Source: SHYQ01 sp041674525
GTDB taxonomy: Bacteria > Chloroflexota > Dehalococcoidia > UBA2979
DNA length: 26,243 nucleotides
Reading direction: 5' to 3'
Assembly: GCA_041674525.1 (NCBI GenBank)
Contig: JBAYVN010000036.1
Coordinates: forward strand, 1 to 26,243
Shown: positions 7,325 to 14,504 of the stretch, piece after piece
How the letters are laid out: every line of letters starts with the position of its first letter
Position numbering within the stretch: the stretch's first letter is position 1
Notes under the pieces: model-generated
Database searches by the model: none
The model's input: only the letters and a program-made list of their open reading frames with translations
What the model was told of the DNA's origin: nothing
Made by a program: the position numbers and the translations under genes

Positions 7325-7344
7325 ACATCGCCATGCGTGGCGAT
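7325..7344. promoter_or_regulatory. Perfect hairpin between the transporter operon and the Ig-domain gene
   Basis: CATCGCCA (7325-7332) and TGGCGATG (7337-7344) form an 8-bp stem with a TGCG loop. It is about 90 bases upstream of the Ig-domain gene's start, on its minus-strand leader side. It lies well past the end of the permease gene only in the opposite direction, so a leader structure or operator is likelier than a terminator. The region 7238-7489 holds no gene that I can support. Confidence 0.45.
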
Positions 7345-7489
7345 GACCGCGCTTGCCGCGTCAGTCTAGCCGGGCGACATGCCTCGTCCCCCCGCCGAAC
7401 GGCCAGTTGTGGATGAGGCCGCCTCGTGGAGGAACTCGGCGCGCGCCGGGATCGCGCACCGCGGGTCGCACGATGGGCTCGCGACGCGC

Positions 7490-8278
7490 TTACCGGCGCG
7501 GATGCCGGCCCGTGGACGCCAGGTTCACCGCGAGCACGGTGGCCATGATCGCGACGCCGGGAGCGAGCACGGCCGCGGTGTTGACGGGGAACCCCGCCCG
7601 CGCGCTCGCCACATCGGCCCCCCATGACAGGCCATCCGCCGAGACGCCCAGCCCGAGAAATGCCAGCGATGCGTCGGCGATGATCGCGCCTCCCAGCACG
7701 TTCCCCCCGAGCACCAGGGCAACCGGCAACAGCGCGGGAATGATGTGGCGGAACAGCACGCGCGCCTCGCTGGCGCCGAGTGCGCGCGCCGCCTCGATGT
7801 AGGACTGGCTGCGTTCGGTGAGCGCGGCGGCGCGCACCACACGCGCCACGCCGGGCGCGATCAGCACGCCGAGGATCACCGCCAGCGAGATCGGCGTCGC
7901 GCCCAGGTAGCGGCTGACGAGCAGCAGGAAGACCAGCGGCGGGAACGCGAGCACGGCGTCATTCCCGCGCTGGATGACGTGGTCGATCCAGCCGCCCGCG
8001 TAGCCGGACGCCGCTCCGGCCACCAGACCGGCGGCCGCGCCGAACACCGTCGCCGTCCCGGCGACGGCGAGCGCGCGGCGCGCCCCGTGCACGGTGCGGC
8101 TGAAGATGTCGCGACCCAGCCGGTCGGTCCCGAGCCACGCGTGAGCCGAGCTTCCCTCGTTCGCCCTGCCGATCGGGGCCGCGGGGTCGCCGGGGGCGAG
8201 CTGCGACGCAAACGCCGCGCACGCCACGATGAGCGCCAGGAGCAGCACTCCCGAGGCACTGGCTCCCCCGAGCCTCAC
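7490..8278 (-). CDS. Peptide/nickel-type ABC transporter permease, DppC/OppC family
   Basis: This 262-residue inner-membrane permease carries the family's periplasmic-loop signature HAWLGTDRLGRDIFSRTVHGAR, several hydrophobic spans and the cytoplasmic EAA loop (EAARALGASEARVLFRHIIPALLP) that docks the ATPase. It starts at GTG 8278, overlapping the stop of the upstream permease as GTGA, so translation is probably coupled. The C-terminus ends at AVNLASTGRHPRR. Most DppC proteins continue after the AVNL segment with a conserved GD-x-LRD-x-LDPR tail, so this copy is slightly truncated or divergent. Its partner is the DppB-like permease. No ATPase gene follows; the next gene is unrelated. The substrate is unknown. 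Confidence 0.9.
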   Translation of the reverse strand: MRLGGASASGVLLLALIVACAAFASQLAPGDPAAPIGRANEGSSAHAWLGTDRLGRDIFSRTVHGARRALAVAGTATVFGAAAGLVAGAASGYAGGWIDHVIQRGNDAVLAFPPLVFLLLVSRYLGATPISLAVILGVLIAPGVARVVRAAALTERSQSYIEAARALGASEARVLFRHIIPALLPVALVLGGNVLGGAIIADASLAFLGLGVSADGLSWGADVASARAGFPVNTAAVLAPGVAIMATVLAVNLASTGRHPRR

Positions 8279-9222
8279 CCTCGGCCGACCCGGGGGTCGA
8301 GCGCGATCTGGATCATGTCCACGACAAGGTTGATCCCGACGACACCCACGGCGCTGTACAGCGCAATCGCCTGCGCCACCGCAAAGTCCTTCTGCATCAC
8401 CGATCGGAAGAAGTAGTCGCCGATCCCGTCGAGGTTGAACACCGACTCGACCACCACCGATCCTCCGATCAGTCCCGCAGCGAGCAGACCCACCGATGCG
8501 AGCACGGGCGGCAACGCGATCCGCAGCACGTGGCGCGTCAGGACATCGAAGGTGCGCAGCCCCTTCGCGTGCGCGGTTCGCACGTAGTCCGCGTGGAGGA
8601 CCGTGAGCACCGATGCCCGCGTGAGGCGCAACACGCCCGCCGTCGAGCTGAGCGCCAGCACCACCGACGCGGGGATGAACTGGCGCAGATTCGTCACCGG
8701 ATCCGCGAGCAGCGAGCGCGGTCCATCGAGCGGCGGCGCGTACGCCCACCACTGCTGCGGGACGATGAGCACCATCGTCGCGAGCCAGAAGAGCGGCGTT
8801 CCGAGCGCCAGCGTGGCCGCGCCATTGGCAAGGTAATCCGGGAGCGTGTGCGCGCGCAGCCCGCTGAACACGCCGAGCGGAATCCCGATCGCGCAGGTCC
8901 ACACCACCGCGAGCACCATCAGCTCAAGCGACACCGCCGAGCGCGCGCGCAACGAATCCGCAACCCGTGCCCCATCGATGGCTGAACGGCCGAGGTCGAA
9001 GCGGAGGATCCGGGACACCCAGCGCGAATAGTCCGCGACCGAGGACCAGCGCACCTCGTCACCGTCGCCAGCGTCTGCGGGGTAGCGGACCGCGGATGCC
9101 GGCGCTCCCTGCAACAGCGCGGCGTCCCCGGGCGCGGCCCGGAGCAGGACGAAGACGGACAGCGAGACGAGCCAGAGCACCAGGACCGAGAGTGCGATGC
9201 GCCGCGAGACGTAGCTCAGCAT
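8275..9222 (-). CDS. Peptide/nickel-type ABC transporter permease, DppB/OppB family
   Basis: This 315-residue permease has an N-terminal transmembrane helix followed by LLRAAPGDAA, matching the conserved RxxPGDP region of DppB. A periplasmic segment contains RFDLGRS. The core membrane domain contains the EAA-type loop around YVRTAHAKGL and the conserved C-terminal VVVESVFNLDGIGDYFFRSVMQKDF. It ends in LDPRVGRG, the standard tail of the family. The start ATG is 15 bases after the stop of the binding-protein gene, with GAGG somewhat distant upstream. It forms the channel with the DppC-like subunit encoded immediately downstream. The transport direction should be import. Confidence 0.93.
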   Translation of the reverse strand: MLSYVSRRIALSVLVLWLVSLSVFVLLRAAPGDAALLQGAPASAVRYPADAGDGDEVRWSSVADYSRWVSRILRFDLGRSAIDGARVADSLRARSAVSLELMVLAVVWTCAIGIPLGVFSGLRAHTLPDYLANGAATLALGTPLFWLATMVLIVPQQWWAYAPPLDGPRSLLADPVTNLRQFIPASVVLALSSTAGVLRLTRASVLTVLHADYVRTAHAKGLRTFDVLTRHVLRIALPPVLASVGLLAAGLIGGSVVVESVFNLDGIGDYFFRSVMQKDFAVAQAIALYSAVGVVGINLVVDMIQIALDPRVGRG

Positions 9223-9237
9223 TGGCGCACGTCGACC

Positions 9238-10902
9238 TCAGTCCCGCAGCCATACGTAACGCATCATGAAGTTGCTCATCGCGCCGGGACCCGCGTCGTA
9301 CTCCCCCACCCGCTCGTGCACCAGCGGATTGCCCCCGATCTGGAAGACGTTGATGAACGGGGGATCGGCGGCGAGAATCTGGCGGGCCGCCTCGCGGTAC
9401 GCCGCCTCGCGCGCCCGTGGCTCGAGCGTGACGGCCGCCTCGTCGATCAGCCGGTCGATCGCCGGCTTCGACCACTTCGTGTCGTAGGCGCCGGTCCCCG
9501 TGAACCCGCCCGTGCGATACCAGAGCAGCGCGGCGTCGGGCGTCTTGTAGGACTGGTTCAGCGAGAACGAGGCCGTCAGTTTCCCCCCGAAGTACGCCGC
9601 CAGCCAGCTGGAGGCATCCATGGGCTGCGGCTTCACCCGCATGCCGATCGCCGACAGTTGCTGGCTCATCATCGCCACGTAGTCCGGCATGCTGCTGCTG
9701 GTGGGGTGCGCGAACGCGATCTCGGACACGCCCGCGGCATCGAACAGCCGTCTCGCCTCGGCGGGGCTGTACGGCTGCAGGCGCGCGAGCTCGTCCGCCG
9801 GCAGCGCGAAGGCGCCGAAGACCGGCGGCACCGGCCCGGCCGGCACGCCCTGCCCCTTGCCGATGAGCTCGATGTACTGCTGACGGTTCATCGACAGATT
9901 CATCGCTCGCCGCACGCGGTCGTCCTGCCACGGCGGTGCATCCGTGCGCATCCAGAAGGAGTTGAACCCGGTGCTCTGGATCTCCATCCGCCGGGTCCGC
10001 GGCACTGTCTTCTCCAGCTCGCGAGCCTCCTCGATGTTCTGCGCGAAGTACACGTCCAGCTGACCGGAGGCGAACGCCGTGCGGTACGTCACCTGGTCCT
10101 GGAACGGCACGATGCGGAACTGGTCGACGCGCGGGAGGGTCCGATCGTAGAAGTTCGGATTGGCGACCATCACCGCCTCGCGACCCTCCGCGAGCGACTT
10201 CAGCGCGAACGGTCCCGCGCCCACGGCGTTGGTCTTCAGCGCGTCCCTGCTCCCGGCCAGCCACTCGCGCGGGACGATGGCCCCGCTCAACGCATCGCCG
10301 AGGGCCTCCTCCGCCCAGGCGTACGGCTTCTTCAGCACGAGCCGCACCGTGGCGGCGTCCGGCGCGTCGAAGCGGCTGACCCAGGTGTTGAAGAACGAGT
10401 ACCCGGTGGCCCCTGTCGCCCGGTCGGCGATGCGCCGGAAGGAGGCCAGCACGTCCTCGGCATCCAGCGCTCGCTCGGGAACCCCCAGGGTATTCGGCGC
10501 GATCTTCGCGTCGGGGCGCAGGTGGAAGGTCCATGTCACCCGGTCCGCGCCCAGCTCGTGGCGCGTCGCCAGGTCGTACTTCAATCCGAGGTCGGGACGC
10601 AGCACCTCCTTGCGAAACAGGTAGGTGTGAACGAGCGGAACCACGCCCGCGCCGCCAAACACCGACGTGTGGGGGTCGACGCCCGCGAACGCGCCCGTGA
10701 TCCCTCCACGAAACGTGCCCCCGCGGCGAGGCGGCTCGGGCGTCGCGCTTCCGGACGGCGCCGGGGAGACCGCGCGCGGTGAAGGTGCCGTGCAGCCGAG
10801 GAGTGCGGTCGTTCCCAGTGCGCCGAGCGACGTGGCGGCCCCGGCGAGGAGCCGCCGACGTGAGAAGCGAAGGGCCGTCAACCGGCGGGCGTGCGTGCTC
10901 AC
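9238..10902 (-). CDS. ABC transporter substrate-binding lipoprotein, family 5 (peptide/nickel)
   Basis: This 554-residue extracytoplasmic solute-binding protein has an N-terminus FSRRRLLAGAAT...LLGC (twin arginines at 15-17, Cys37) that suggests Tat export followed by lipidation. RGGTFRGG follows, the usual start of mature SBP_bac_5 proteins. Then come AEDVLASFRRI, AVGAGPFALKSL and MNLSMNRQQYIELI, the conserved segments of the family. The chosen start is GTG 10902, which overlaps the stop of the upstream regulator as GTGA. The open frame continues to 11001 but lies inside the regulator gene. The size matches the family (500-600 aa). It is anchored to the membrane exterior, where it should deliver an oligopeptide-like ligand to the two permeases. 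The ligand is unknown. Confidence 0.93.
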   Translation of the reverse strand: MSTHARRLTALRFSRRRLLAGAATSLGALGTTALLGCTAPSPRAVSPAPSGSATPEPPRRGGTFRGGITGAFAGVDPHTSVFGGAGVVPLVHTYLFRKEVLRPDLGLKYDLATRHELGADRVTWTFHLRPDAKIAPNTLGVPERALDAEDVLASFRRIADRATGATGYSFFNTWVSRFDAPDAATVRLVLKKPYAWAEEALGDALSGAIVPREWLAGSRDALKTNAVGAGPFALKSLAEGREAVMVANPNFYDRTLPRVDQFRIVPFQDQVTYRTAFASGQLDVYFAQNIEEARELEKTVPRTRRMEIQSTGFNSFWMRTDAPPWQDDRVRRAMNLSMNRQQYIELIGKGQGVPAGPVPPVFGAFALPADELARLQPYSPAEARRLFDAAGVSEIAFAHPTSSSMPDYVAMMSQQLSAIGMRVKPQPMDASSWLAAYFGGKLTASFSLNQSYKTPDAALLWYRTGGFTGTGAYDTKWSKPAIDRLIDEAAVTLEPRAREAAYREAARQILAADPPFINVFQIGGNPLVHERVGEYDAGPGAMSNFMMRYVWLRD

Positions 10903-12431
10903 AGCAGGCCGAGCTCGCTCGCTCGGGTCACCGCGCCCGTCTTGGACTTGACCTCGAGCTTCGCGTAGATGTTCTTCGCGTGCGTCTGCACCGTTCGCCA
11001 ATCTAACCCCAGGACGGTACCCGCCCCTCGATATGTCTGACCGGTCTTGAAGAGCTCCAGCACCTCGACCTCGCGGGGCGTCAGCCGAGGTCGCGATGTA
11101 TCGAACTTGCCGAGCGACGCGGCAGAGACCGCAGCATCAGCGACGGCGGCGGCATCGACCCCCAGCGCTCGCGCGCGCAGCCGGCCCTCGCTGCGGATCG
11201 TGCTCCACTCCTGGCGCCCAATCCCGCCCGGGGCTAGCGCGAGGAGCTCCGACAGCTGGATGAGCGAAACCGCGTGCTCCACCTCGAATCCCGCGTCCTT
11301 CGTCCAGCGGACCGAGTCCCGGAGGCGCACCACCGCGCCGCGCAGGTTACCCGACCGAGCGAGCAATAGGCCGTGCACCCGCGTCGAGCTGGCAGGCCAC
11401 TCTACCGCCGTGCGCAGGCTCGCGGGCCAGCGCGTGGCGAACCACGTCGCCCAGGCGGTGGCGGCGGATTGCGTCCCCGCAATGGCGACCGCCTCGGCAC
11501 TGGCCAGCGCGCTCCCGGCGTTGAGCAGCGTCACGGTGTCCGGGGGCGTGATCGGTACGGAGTAGCGCCCCTCGAGGTGCGCACCCAGCGCGGCCACGAA
11601 CCCGTCGCCGCCGCTGGTGTAGCCCGCGGGCAGCCGCCTGAATGCGGAGGACCACGCCCCGCCCGCGGAGTCGCCTGCACCCCGGAAGCGAAGAACGGAA
11701 TACGCCATGTTCCCCGCATGCAGCCACTCGGCAATGTAGCCGCGTCCCCCCGGGTCGGCGGCGTCCGGATGGGCGCACGGCGGGGCCGGCTCGCGGACGA
11801 GCCTGAGCGTCCGAGCAAGCTCCTGCGCCTCCGCGACCCTCCAGCGGTTGGACTGCGCCGCGCCATGGGCCCCCAGCGCGTTGCACCACGGCGCGGCATG
11901 CGCCAGGCTTCCAGCGTTGAATCGAGCGACGCCCAACCAGAGTTTGCAGAGTGCCGCGAGACTCTCGAGCCCGCCCGATTGGATGGGCGCGGTGAGAGCG
12001 GCGAGCCGATCAGCGGCTCCCGCCTCGACCGCGATCACGTCGGTCAGCGCCACCCGCAACGCGAGGTCGGCTACGGCCTCGGGATCCGCCGGCACCGAAG
12101 AAGCGACTCTCGCACGATCGAGCGATATCCGTGCCGTCGCCGGATCGCCCGCCGTGAGCTCGAACCAGGCCCGAATGCGCAGCATCTGCGCCTGCTGCGC
12201 GGGTTTGGCGTTTGTCAGCACTAGGCCGTATTCGACCTCCGCGATCGCCTCCCGGTGCCGTCCCTCTGCGTCGAGGTAGGCAGAGGCCGCCGCAGCGAAC
12301 TGCGCGACCGCCTCGTGATCGCCGAGGCGGTACGCCTCTTCCATCGCGGCGGTGTACAGCGGGCGCCACTCGACATCAGGTGCGCTCTGGCGTAGCGCGT
12401 CCCGGAGGCGGACAGCGAGGCTAGTGGCCAT
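10899..12431 (-). CDS. LuxR-type transcriptional regulator with TPR-like sensor region
   Basis: This 510-residue protein has a C-terminal LuxR/GerE HTH (about 446-510: PRLTPREVEVLELFKTGQTYRGAGTVLG, then WRTVQTHAKNIYAKLEV). The long N-terminal part is made of helical pairs typical of TPR-like repeats (for example AEGRHREAIAEVEYGL and ELTAGDPATARISLDRA). There is no receiver domain and no Walker A, so it resembles a MalT/LAL-type regulator without the NTPase. Such helical regions usually sense a protein or small ligand. ATG 12431 has GGAGGG three to four bases upstream. It is the first gene of the transporter operon and overlaps the binding-protein gene by GTGA. It may control that operon and perhaps its divergent neighbour. 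Confidence 0.88.
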   Translation of the reverse strand: MATSLAVRLRDALRQSAPDVEWRPLYTAAMEEAYRLGDHEAVAQFAAAASAYLDAEGRHREAIAEVEYGLVLTNAKPAQQAQMLRIRAWFELTAGDPATARISLDRARVASSVPADPEAVADLALRVALTDVIAVEAGAADRLAALTAPIQSGGLESLAALCKLWLGVARFNAGSLAHAAPWCNALGAHGAAQSNRWRVAEAQELARTLRLVREPAPPCAHPDAADPGGRGYIAEWLHAGNMAYSVLRFRGAGDSAGGAWSSAFRRLPAGYTSGGDGFVAALGAHLEGRYSVPITPPDTVTLLNAGSALASAEAVAIAGTQSAATAWATWFATRWPASLRTAVEWPASSTRVHGLLLARSGNLRGAVVRLRDSVRWTKDAGFEVEHAVSLIQLSELLALAPGGIGRQEWSTIRSEGRLRARALGVDAAAVADAAVSAASLGKFDTSRPRLTPREVEVLELFKTGQTYRGAGTVLGLDWRTVQTHAKNIYAKLEVKSKTGAVTRASELGLL

Positions 12432-12554
12432 CGTCCCTCCATGCCGTAGGAATCGGTATACCACATCTGGCGCACGCGGATTCTATCCGGATCGTGTTCA
12501 GTCTCGACTATCAACCACTGCAGTACTGCGGCTCGCCGCATGAGGAGAACGACC

Positions 12555-12974
12555 TTGGGAACGCCTGAGTGCATTGAATACATGGATGTCGCGGAGAACC
12601 TGTTCAACCATGACCGTGGGTTCCAGGCGGAGATGACCGCGCTGCTGACGAGCGACTGCGACCCGCACGCCTTCTCCGACGCGATCGCGCGCCGCCTGCC
12701 CACCCGGGAGGCGGAGACCCTCCGCCAGGAGTTCTCCGAGCTGCCGCACTGGCTGGGCCGGACCATCACCCAGCACTGGGCCATGGCCCACGCGGCCGGC
12801 AAGCGATTCGAGCTCGAGAGCGTCCGGCCGAAGGATGTACTGGGCGCGGCCCGCGACCGGCGCGTTGAGCTCTCGGTCGCGGTGGATGACAACGCGGTCG
12901 TCGTGCACCTGTCGCACGTCGCGACCAGACACGCCGACTGGTACGCGACGGCACCCCTCGCCGTCGCGCGCTAG
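12555..12974 (+). CDS. Hypothetical protein, about 139 aa
   Basis: I do not recognise this family. A helical N-terminal half (FNHDRGFQAEMTALLTS, FSDAIARRL, AETLRQEFSEL, ITQHWAMAHAAGKRF) is followed by a short beta-rich end (VELSVAVDDNAVVVHLSHV). There is no signal peptide. The start is uncertain. TTG 12555 has GAGGAG (12542-12547) at seven bases spacing, while ATG 12540 lies before that site and has none of its own. ATG 12582 is a third option. It is divergent from the LuxR-type regulator gene across about 110 bases, and is followed after a hairpin by a stand-alone receiver gene with which it may be co-transcribed. Confidence 0.75.
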   Translation: MGTPECIEYMDVAENLFNHDRGFQAEMTALLTSDCDPHAFSDAIARRLPTREAETLRQEFSELPHWLGRTITQHWAMAHAAGKRFELESVRPKDVLGAARDRRVELSVAVDDNAVVVHLSHVATRHADWYATAPLAVAR

Positions 12975-12987
12975 GACCGCGCCAACC

Positions 12988-13019
12988 GGCGGAGGCCGGC
13001 CCCCCGGCTGGCCTCCGCC
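12988..13019 (+). terminator. Strong GC hairpin between two plus-strand genes
   Basis: GGCGGAGGCCGGCC (12988-13001) pairs with GGCTGGCCTCCGCC (13006-13019) over 14 bp, with one G-T pair and a CCCC loop. It starts 13 bases after the stop of the 139-aa gene and ends 25 bases before the receiver gene's start. There is no T-tract, so it may only attenuate transcription or stabilise the upstream mRNA end. Confidence 0.6.
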
Positions 13020-13044
13020 CCGGCACTGGAACCAGGATCTTGCG

Positions 13045-13485
13045 ATGTCCCATGACCCGGCCATCAGTGGCGCCGACTCGGCGGAGTGGGGAATCGGGAG
13101 GGTGCTGATCGTCGACCAGTACCCACCGCACGCGGAGTTGCTGCGGACCATCCTCGCGTCCCTGAGCTGCCATCTCACGATCGTCCGGACGCCGGACGAT
13201 GCCCTCCTCGCGGCCGCCGATACCCGAGTCGACCTGGCGCTCATCGACATGGGCTTCAGCGGCGCGGTGGAGTTGATCACGGCCATGAAGGAGCTGACGG
13301 GCGCCGCGATCATCGTGGTGTCGGGGCACAGCCCGACCATCCCGGTCGCTGAGGCGCTCGACGCCGGCGCGGACGACTACGTCATCGCGCCCGTGCGGCC
13401 GGCCGAGCTACGGGCGCGGACGAGGGCGGTCACGCGTCGCCACCCCCACCACTGCCAGCCGAACTCGCGGTGCGAGGCCTGCTAG
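13045..13485 (+). CDS. Stand-alone response regulator receiver domain with degenerate active site
   Basis: This 146-residue protein is essentially one CheY-like receiver and has no output domain. A phospho-acceptor Asp is present at D68 (LALIDMGFSG), and the switch Thr/Ser position is S93 (VVSGHS). The usual acidic pair after the first strand is D24-Q25 (LIVDQYPP), so one acid is lost. The invariant Lys before the cis-Pro is replaced by Ala (YVIAPVRP, A115). Losing the lysine normally impairs phosphorylation signalling, so this may be an atypical receiver that acts through binding. The tail HPHHCQPNSRCEAC has two histidine pairs or neighbours and three Cys, which could bind metal; this is speculation. 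ATG 13045 has AGGA seven bases upstream. Confidence 0.86.
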   Translation: MSHDPAISGADSAEWGIGRVLIVDQYPPHAELLRTILASLSCHLTIVRTPDDALLAAADTRVDLALIDMGFSGAVELITAMKELTGAAIIVVSGHSPTIPVAEALDAGADDYVIAPVRPAELRARTRAVTRRHPHHCQPNSRCEAC

Positions 13486-13708
13486 CACGGAGCTGCTAGC
13501 GCGGAGCACCCTCACCTCGCGCCGCCGCGCGAGCACGAACGCCGACCGCGCGGGCTGGCGCCGCCTTCCCCCGGGCGCCGCGCCGCGATGCCGCTCGGCC
13601 GGGATCAGAACGGCCCTCGGGTCGCATCCAATGGCCACGCTCACTGCAGAGAGCCCCGTGCAGAAGTCCCCGAGCCCAGACCCGGTGCAGAGAAGCCCGG
13701 CGCAGGGA

Positions 13709-14182
13709 TCAATGCAGGTAGTTGCCGATCGGGCGTCCGTGCGCGTCGGCGATCGCCTCCTCGAAGCGCTGCCAGAGGTACCGGGCGACCTGGTGGAAGA
13801 GCCGCCGGCCGAGCGAGTCGTCCGCCTCCAGCAGCGCGAGCAGCCCCTGCGTGGGGATCACCAGCGCGTGGCAGTCGGTGTCCGCGATGGCCGACTTGAG
13901 GTAGCGGTGCGGCGGGACCAGCGAGCTCACGCCGAACGCCTCCGGGGCGCACATCAGCAGGCTCGAACCCGTGCCCACCATCGAGGGGATGCGGACCAGC
14001 CCGTTGGCGATCACGTAGAGCGACTTCCCAAACTCCCCACCCTCGGCGATCGTCGCTCCCGCCTCGAAGCGCCGCTCAGAGATCAGCGCTCCAACGCGGC
14101 GCAGCTCGGAGCTGCCGAACTCCCGGAACAGCGGACTCTGCGACAGCAGGTGCAGTTGCGGCTCGCGGTCCGGGTCAATCAT
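13709..14182 (-). CDS. Stand-alone cyclic-nucleotide-binding domain protein
   Basis: This 157-residue protein has LSQSPLFREFGSSELRRV, then EAGATIAEGGEFGKSLYVIANGLVRI, the standard cNMP-binding beta-roll of the CRP/FNR family. The phosphate-binding cassette region reads PEAFGVSSLVPPHRYLKSAIA. The canonical GE...R-A cassette is replaced by a VPPHRY variant that is common in non-CRP members, so true cAMP binding is uncertain. There is no DNA-binding HTH after it; only a final helix (GRRLFHQVARYLWQRFEEAIADA). It is thus a sensor or adaptor rather than a transcription factor. ATG 14182 has GGAG with six bases spacing. Its upstream region is rich in palindromes. Confidence 0.87.
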   Translation of the reverse strand: MIDPDREPQLHLLSQSPLFREFGSSELRRVGALISERRFEAGATIAEGGEFGKSLYVIANGLVRIPSMVGTGSSLLMCAPEAFGVSSLVPPHRYLKSAIADTDCHALVIPTQGLLALLEADDSLGRRLFHQVARYLWQRFEEAIADAHGRPIGNYLH

Positions 14183-14283
14183 CGGAGGCTCCAGCTTGAA
14201 GCTGCCCCGAATTCACCCCACGTCAGGGCCGAATGGGGTCGGATGCAATCTAGCCGCAAGCCGCCGCTGTCGAATCACCCGGA

Positions 14284-14307
14284 TGTGGTACACAATTTCC
14301 TACCACA
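14284..14307. promoter_or_regulatory. Operator-like inverted repeat TGTGGTA-N10-TACCACA
   Basis: The two 7-bp arms (14284-14290 and 14301-14307) are perfect complements around an A/T-rich core. Their centres are 17 bases apart, a spacing seen in dimer-binding operators. The repeat lies about 100 bases upstream of the cNMP-binding-domain gene. Confidence 0.5.
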
Positions 14308-14351
14308 GACGATTGCCGGTGCCCCGCAGCCGACGGGGCTCCCTGCGGTAG

Positions 14352-14364
14352 CGTGACCGTCACG
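14352..14364. promoter_or_regulatory. 13-bp palindrome CGTGACCGTCACG
   Basis: CGTGAC and GTCACG are perfect arms around one central C. GTGAC/GTCAC half-sites resemble those of several bZIP-like, GntR-like and CRP-like operators, but the spacing is too short for a CRP/FNR site. No regulator can be assigned. Confidence 0.45.
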
Positions 14365-14405
14365 TTATGTCTTGCCGGGCCGGCGGTCCTGGCTGCTCCG
14401 AGGCC

Positions 14406-14421
14406 ATTCGGCCGTCCGAAT
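14406..14421. promoter_or_regulatory. Inverted repeat ATTCGG-N4-CCGAAT
   Basis: These are perfect 6-bp arms (14406-14411, 14416-14421) around CCGT, in the palindrome-rich intergenic region. It could be an operator or a short RNA hairpin. Confidence 0.4.
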
Positions 14422-14484
14422 CCTCGTGAAGTCGCCGTCCCCCCAACCTTCGTCACGGAACAGAAATCCGTATGACTCCGTCTG

Positions 14485-14494
14485 TGACCGGTCA
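14485..14494. promoter_or_regulatory. 10-bp palindrome TGACCGGTCA
   Basis: This perfect, uninterrupted palindrome ends 10 bases before the chosen start of the plus-strand hypothetical gene, and its last bases overlap that gene's AGGA ribosome site. A protein bound here could block expression of that gene. Confidence 0.45.
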
Positions 14495-14504
14495 GGAATA
14501 GCAT

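Larger units (their letters stand above)
14183..14504. other. Palindrome-rich intergenic region between divergent genes
   Basis: This is 322 bases with no gene I can support, separating the cNMP-binding-domain gene (minus) from a hypothetical gene (plus). It contains four perfect inverted repeats, listed separately, within about 210 bases, plus imperfect ones (CCGCAG/CTGCGG around 14326-14347, ACGGA/TCCGT around 14455-14472). No clear promoter hexamers were recognised. The density suggests a regulated divergent control region, but no regulator was identified. Confidence 0.6.

Noticed and set aside
5702..7369. A 555-codon plus-strand frame through the hydrolase and Ig-domain genes
   Set aside because: It crosses two well-supported genes, and its sequence is Arg/Gly/His-rich without motifs.
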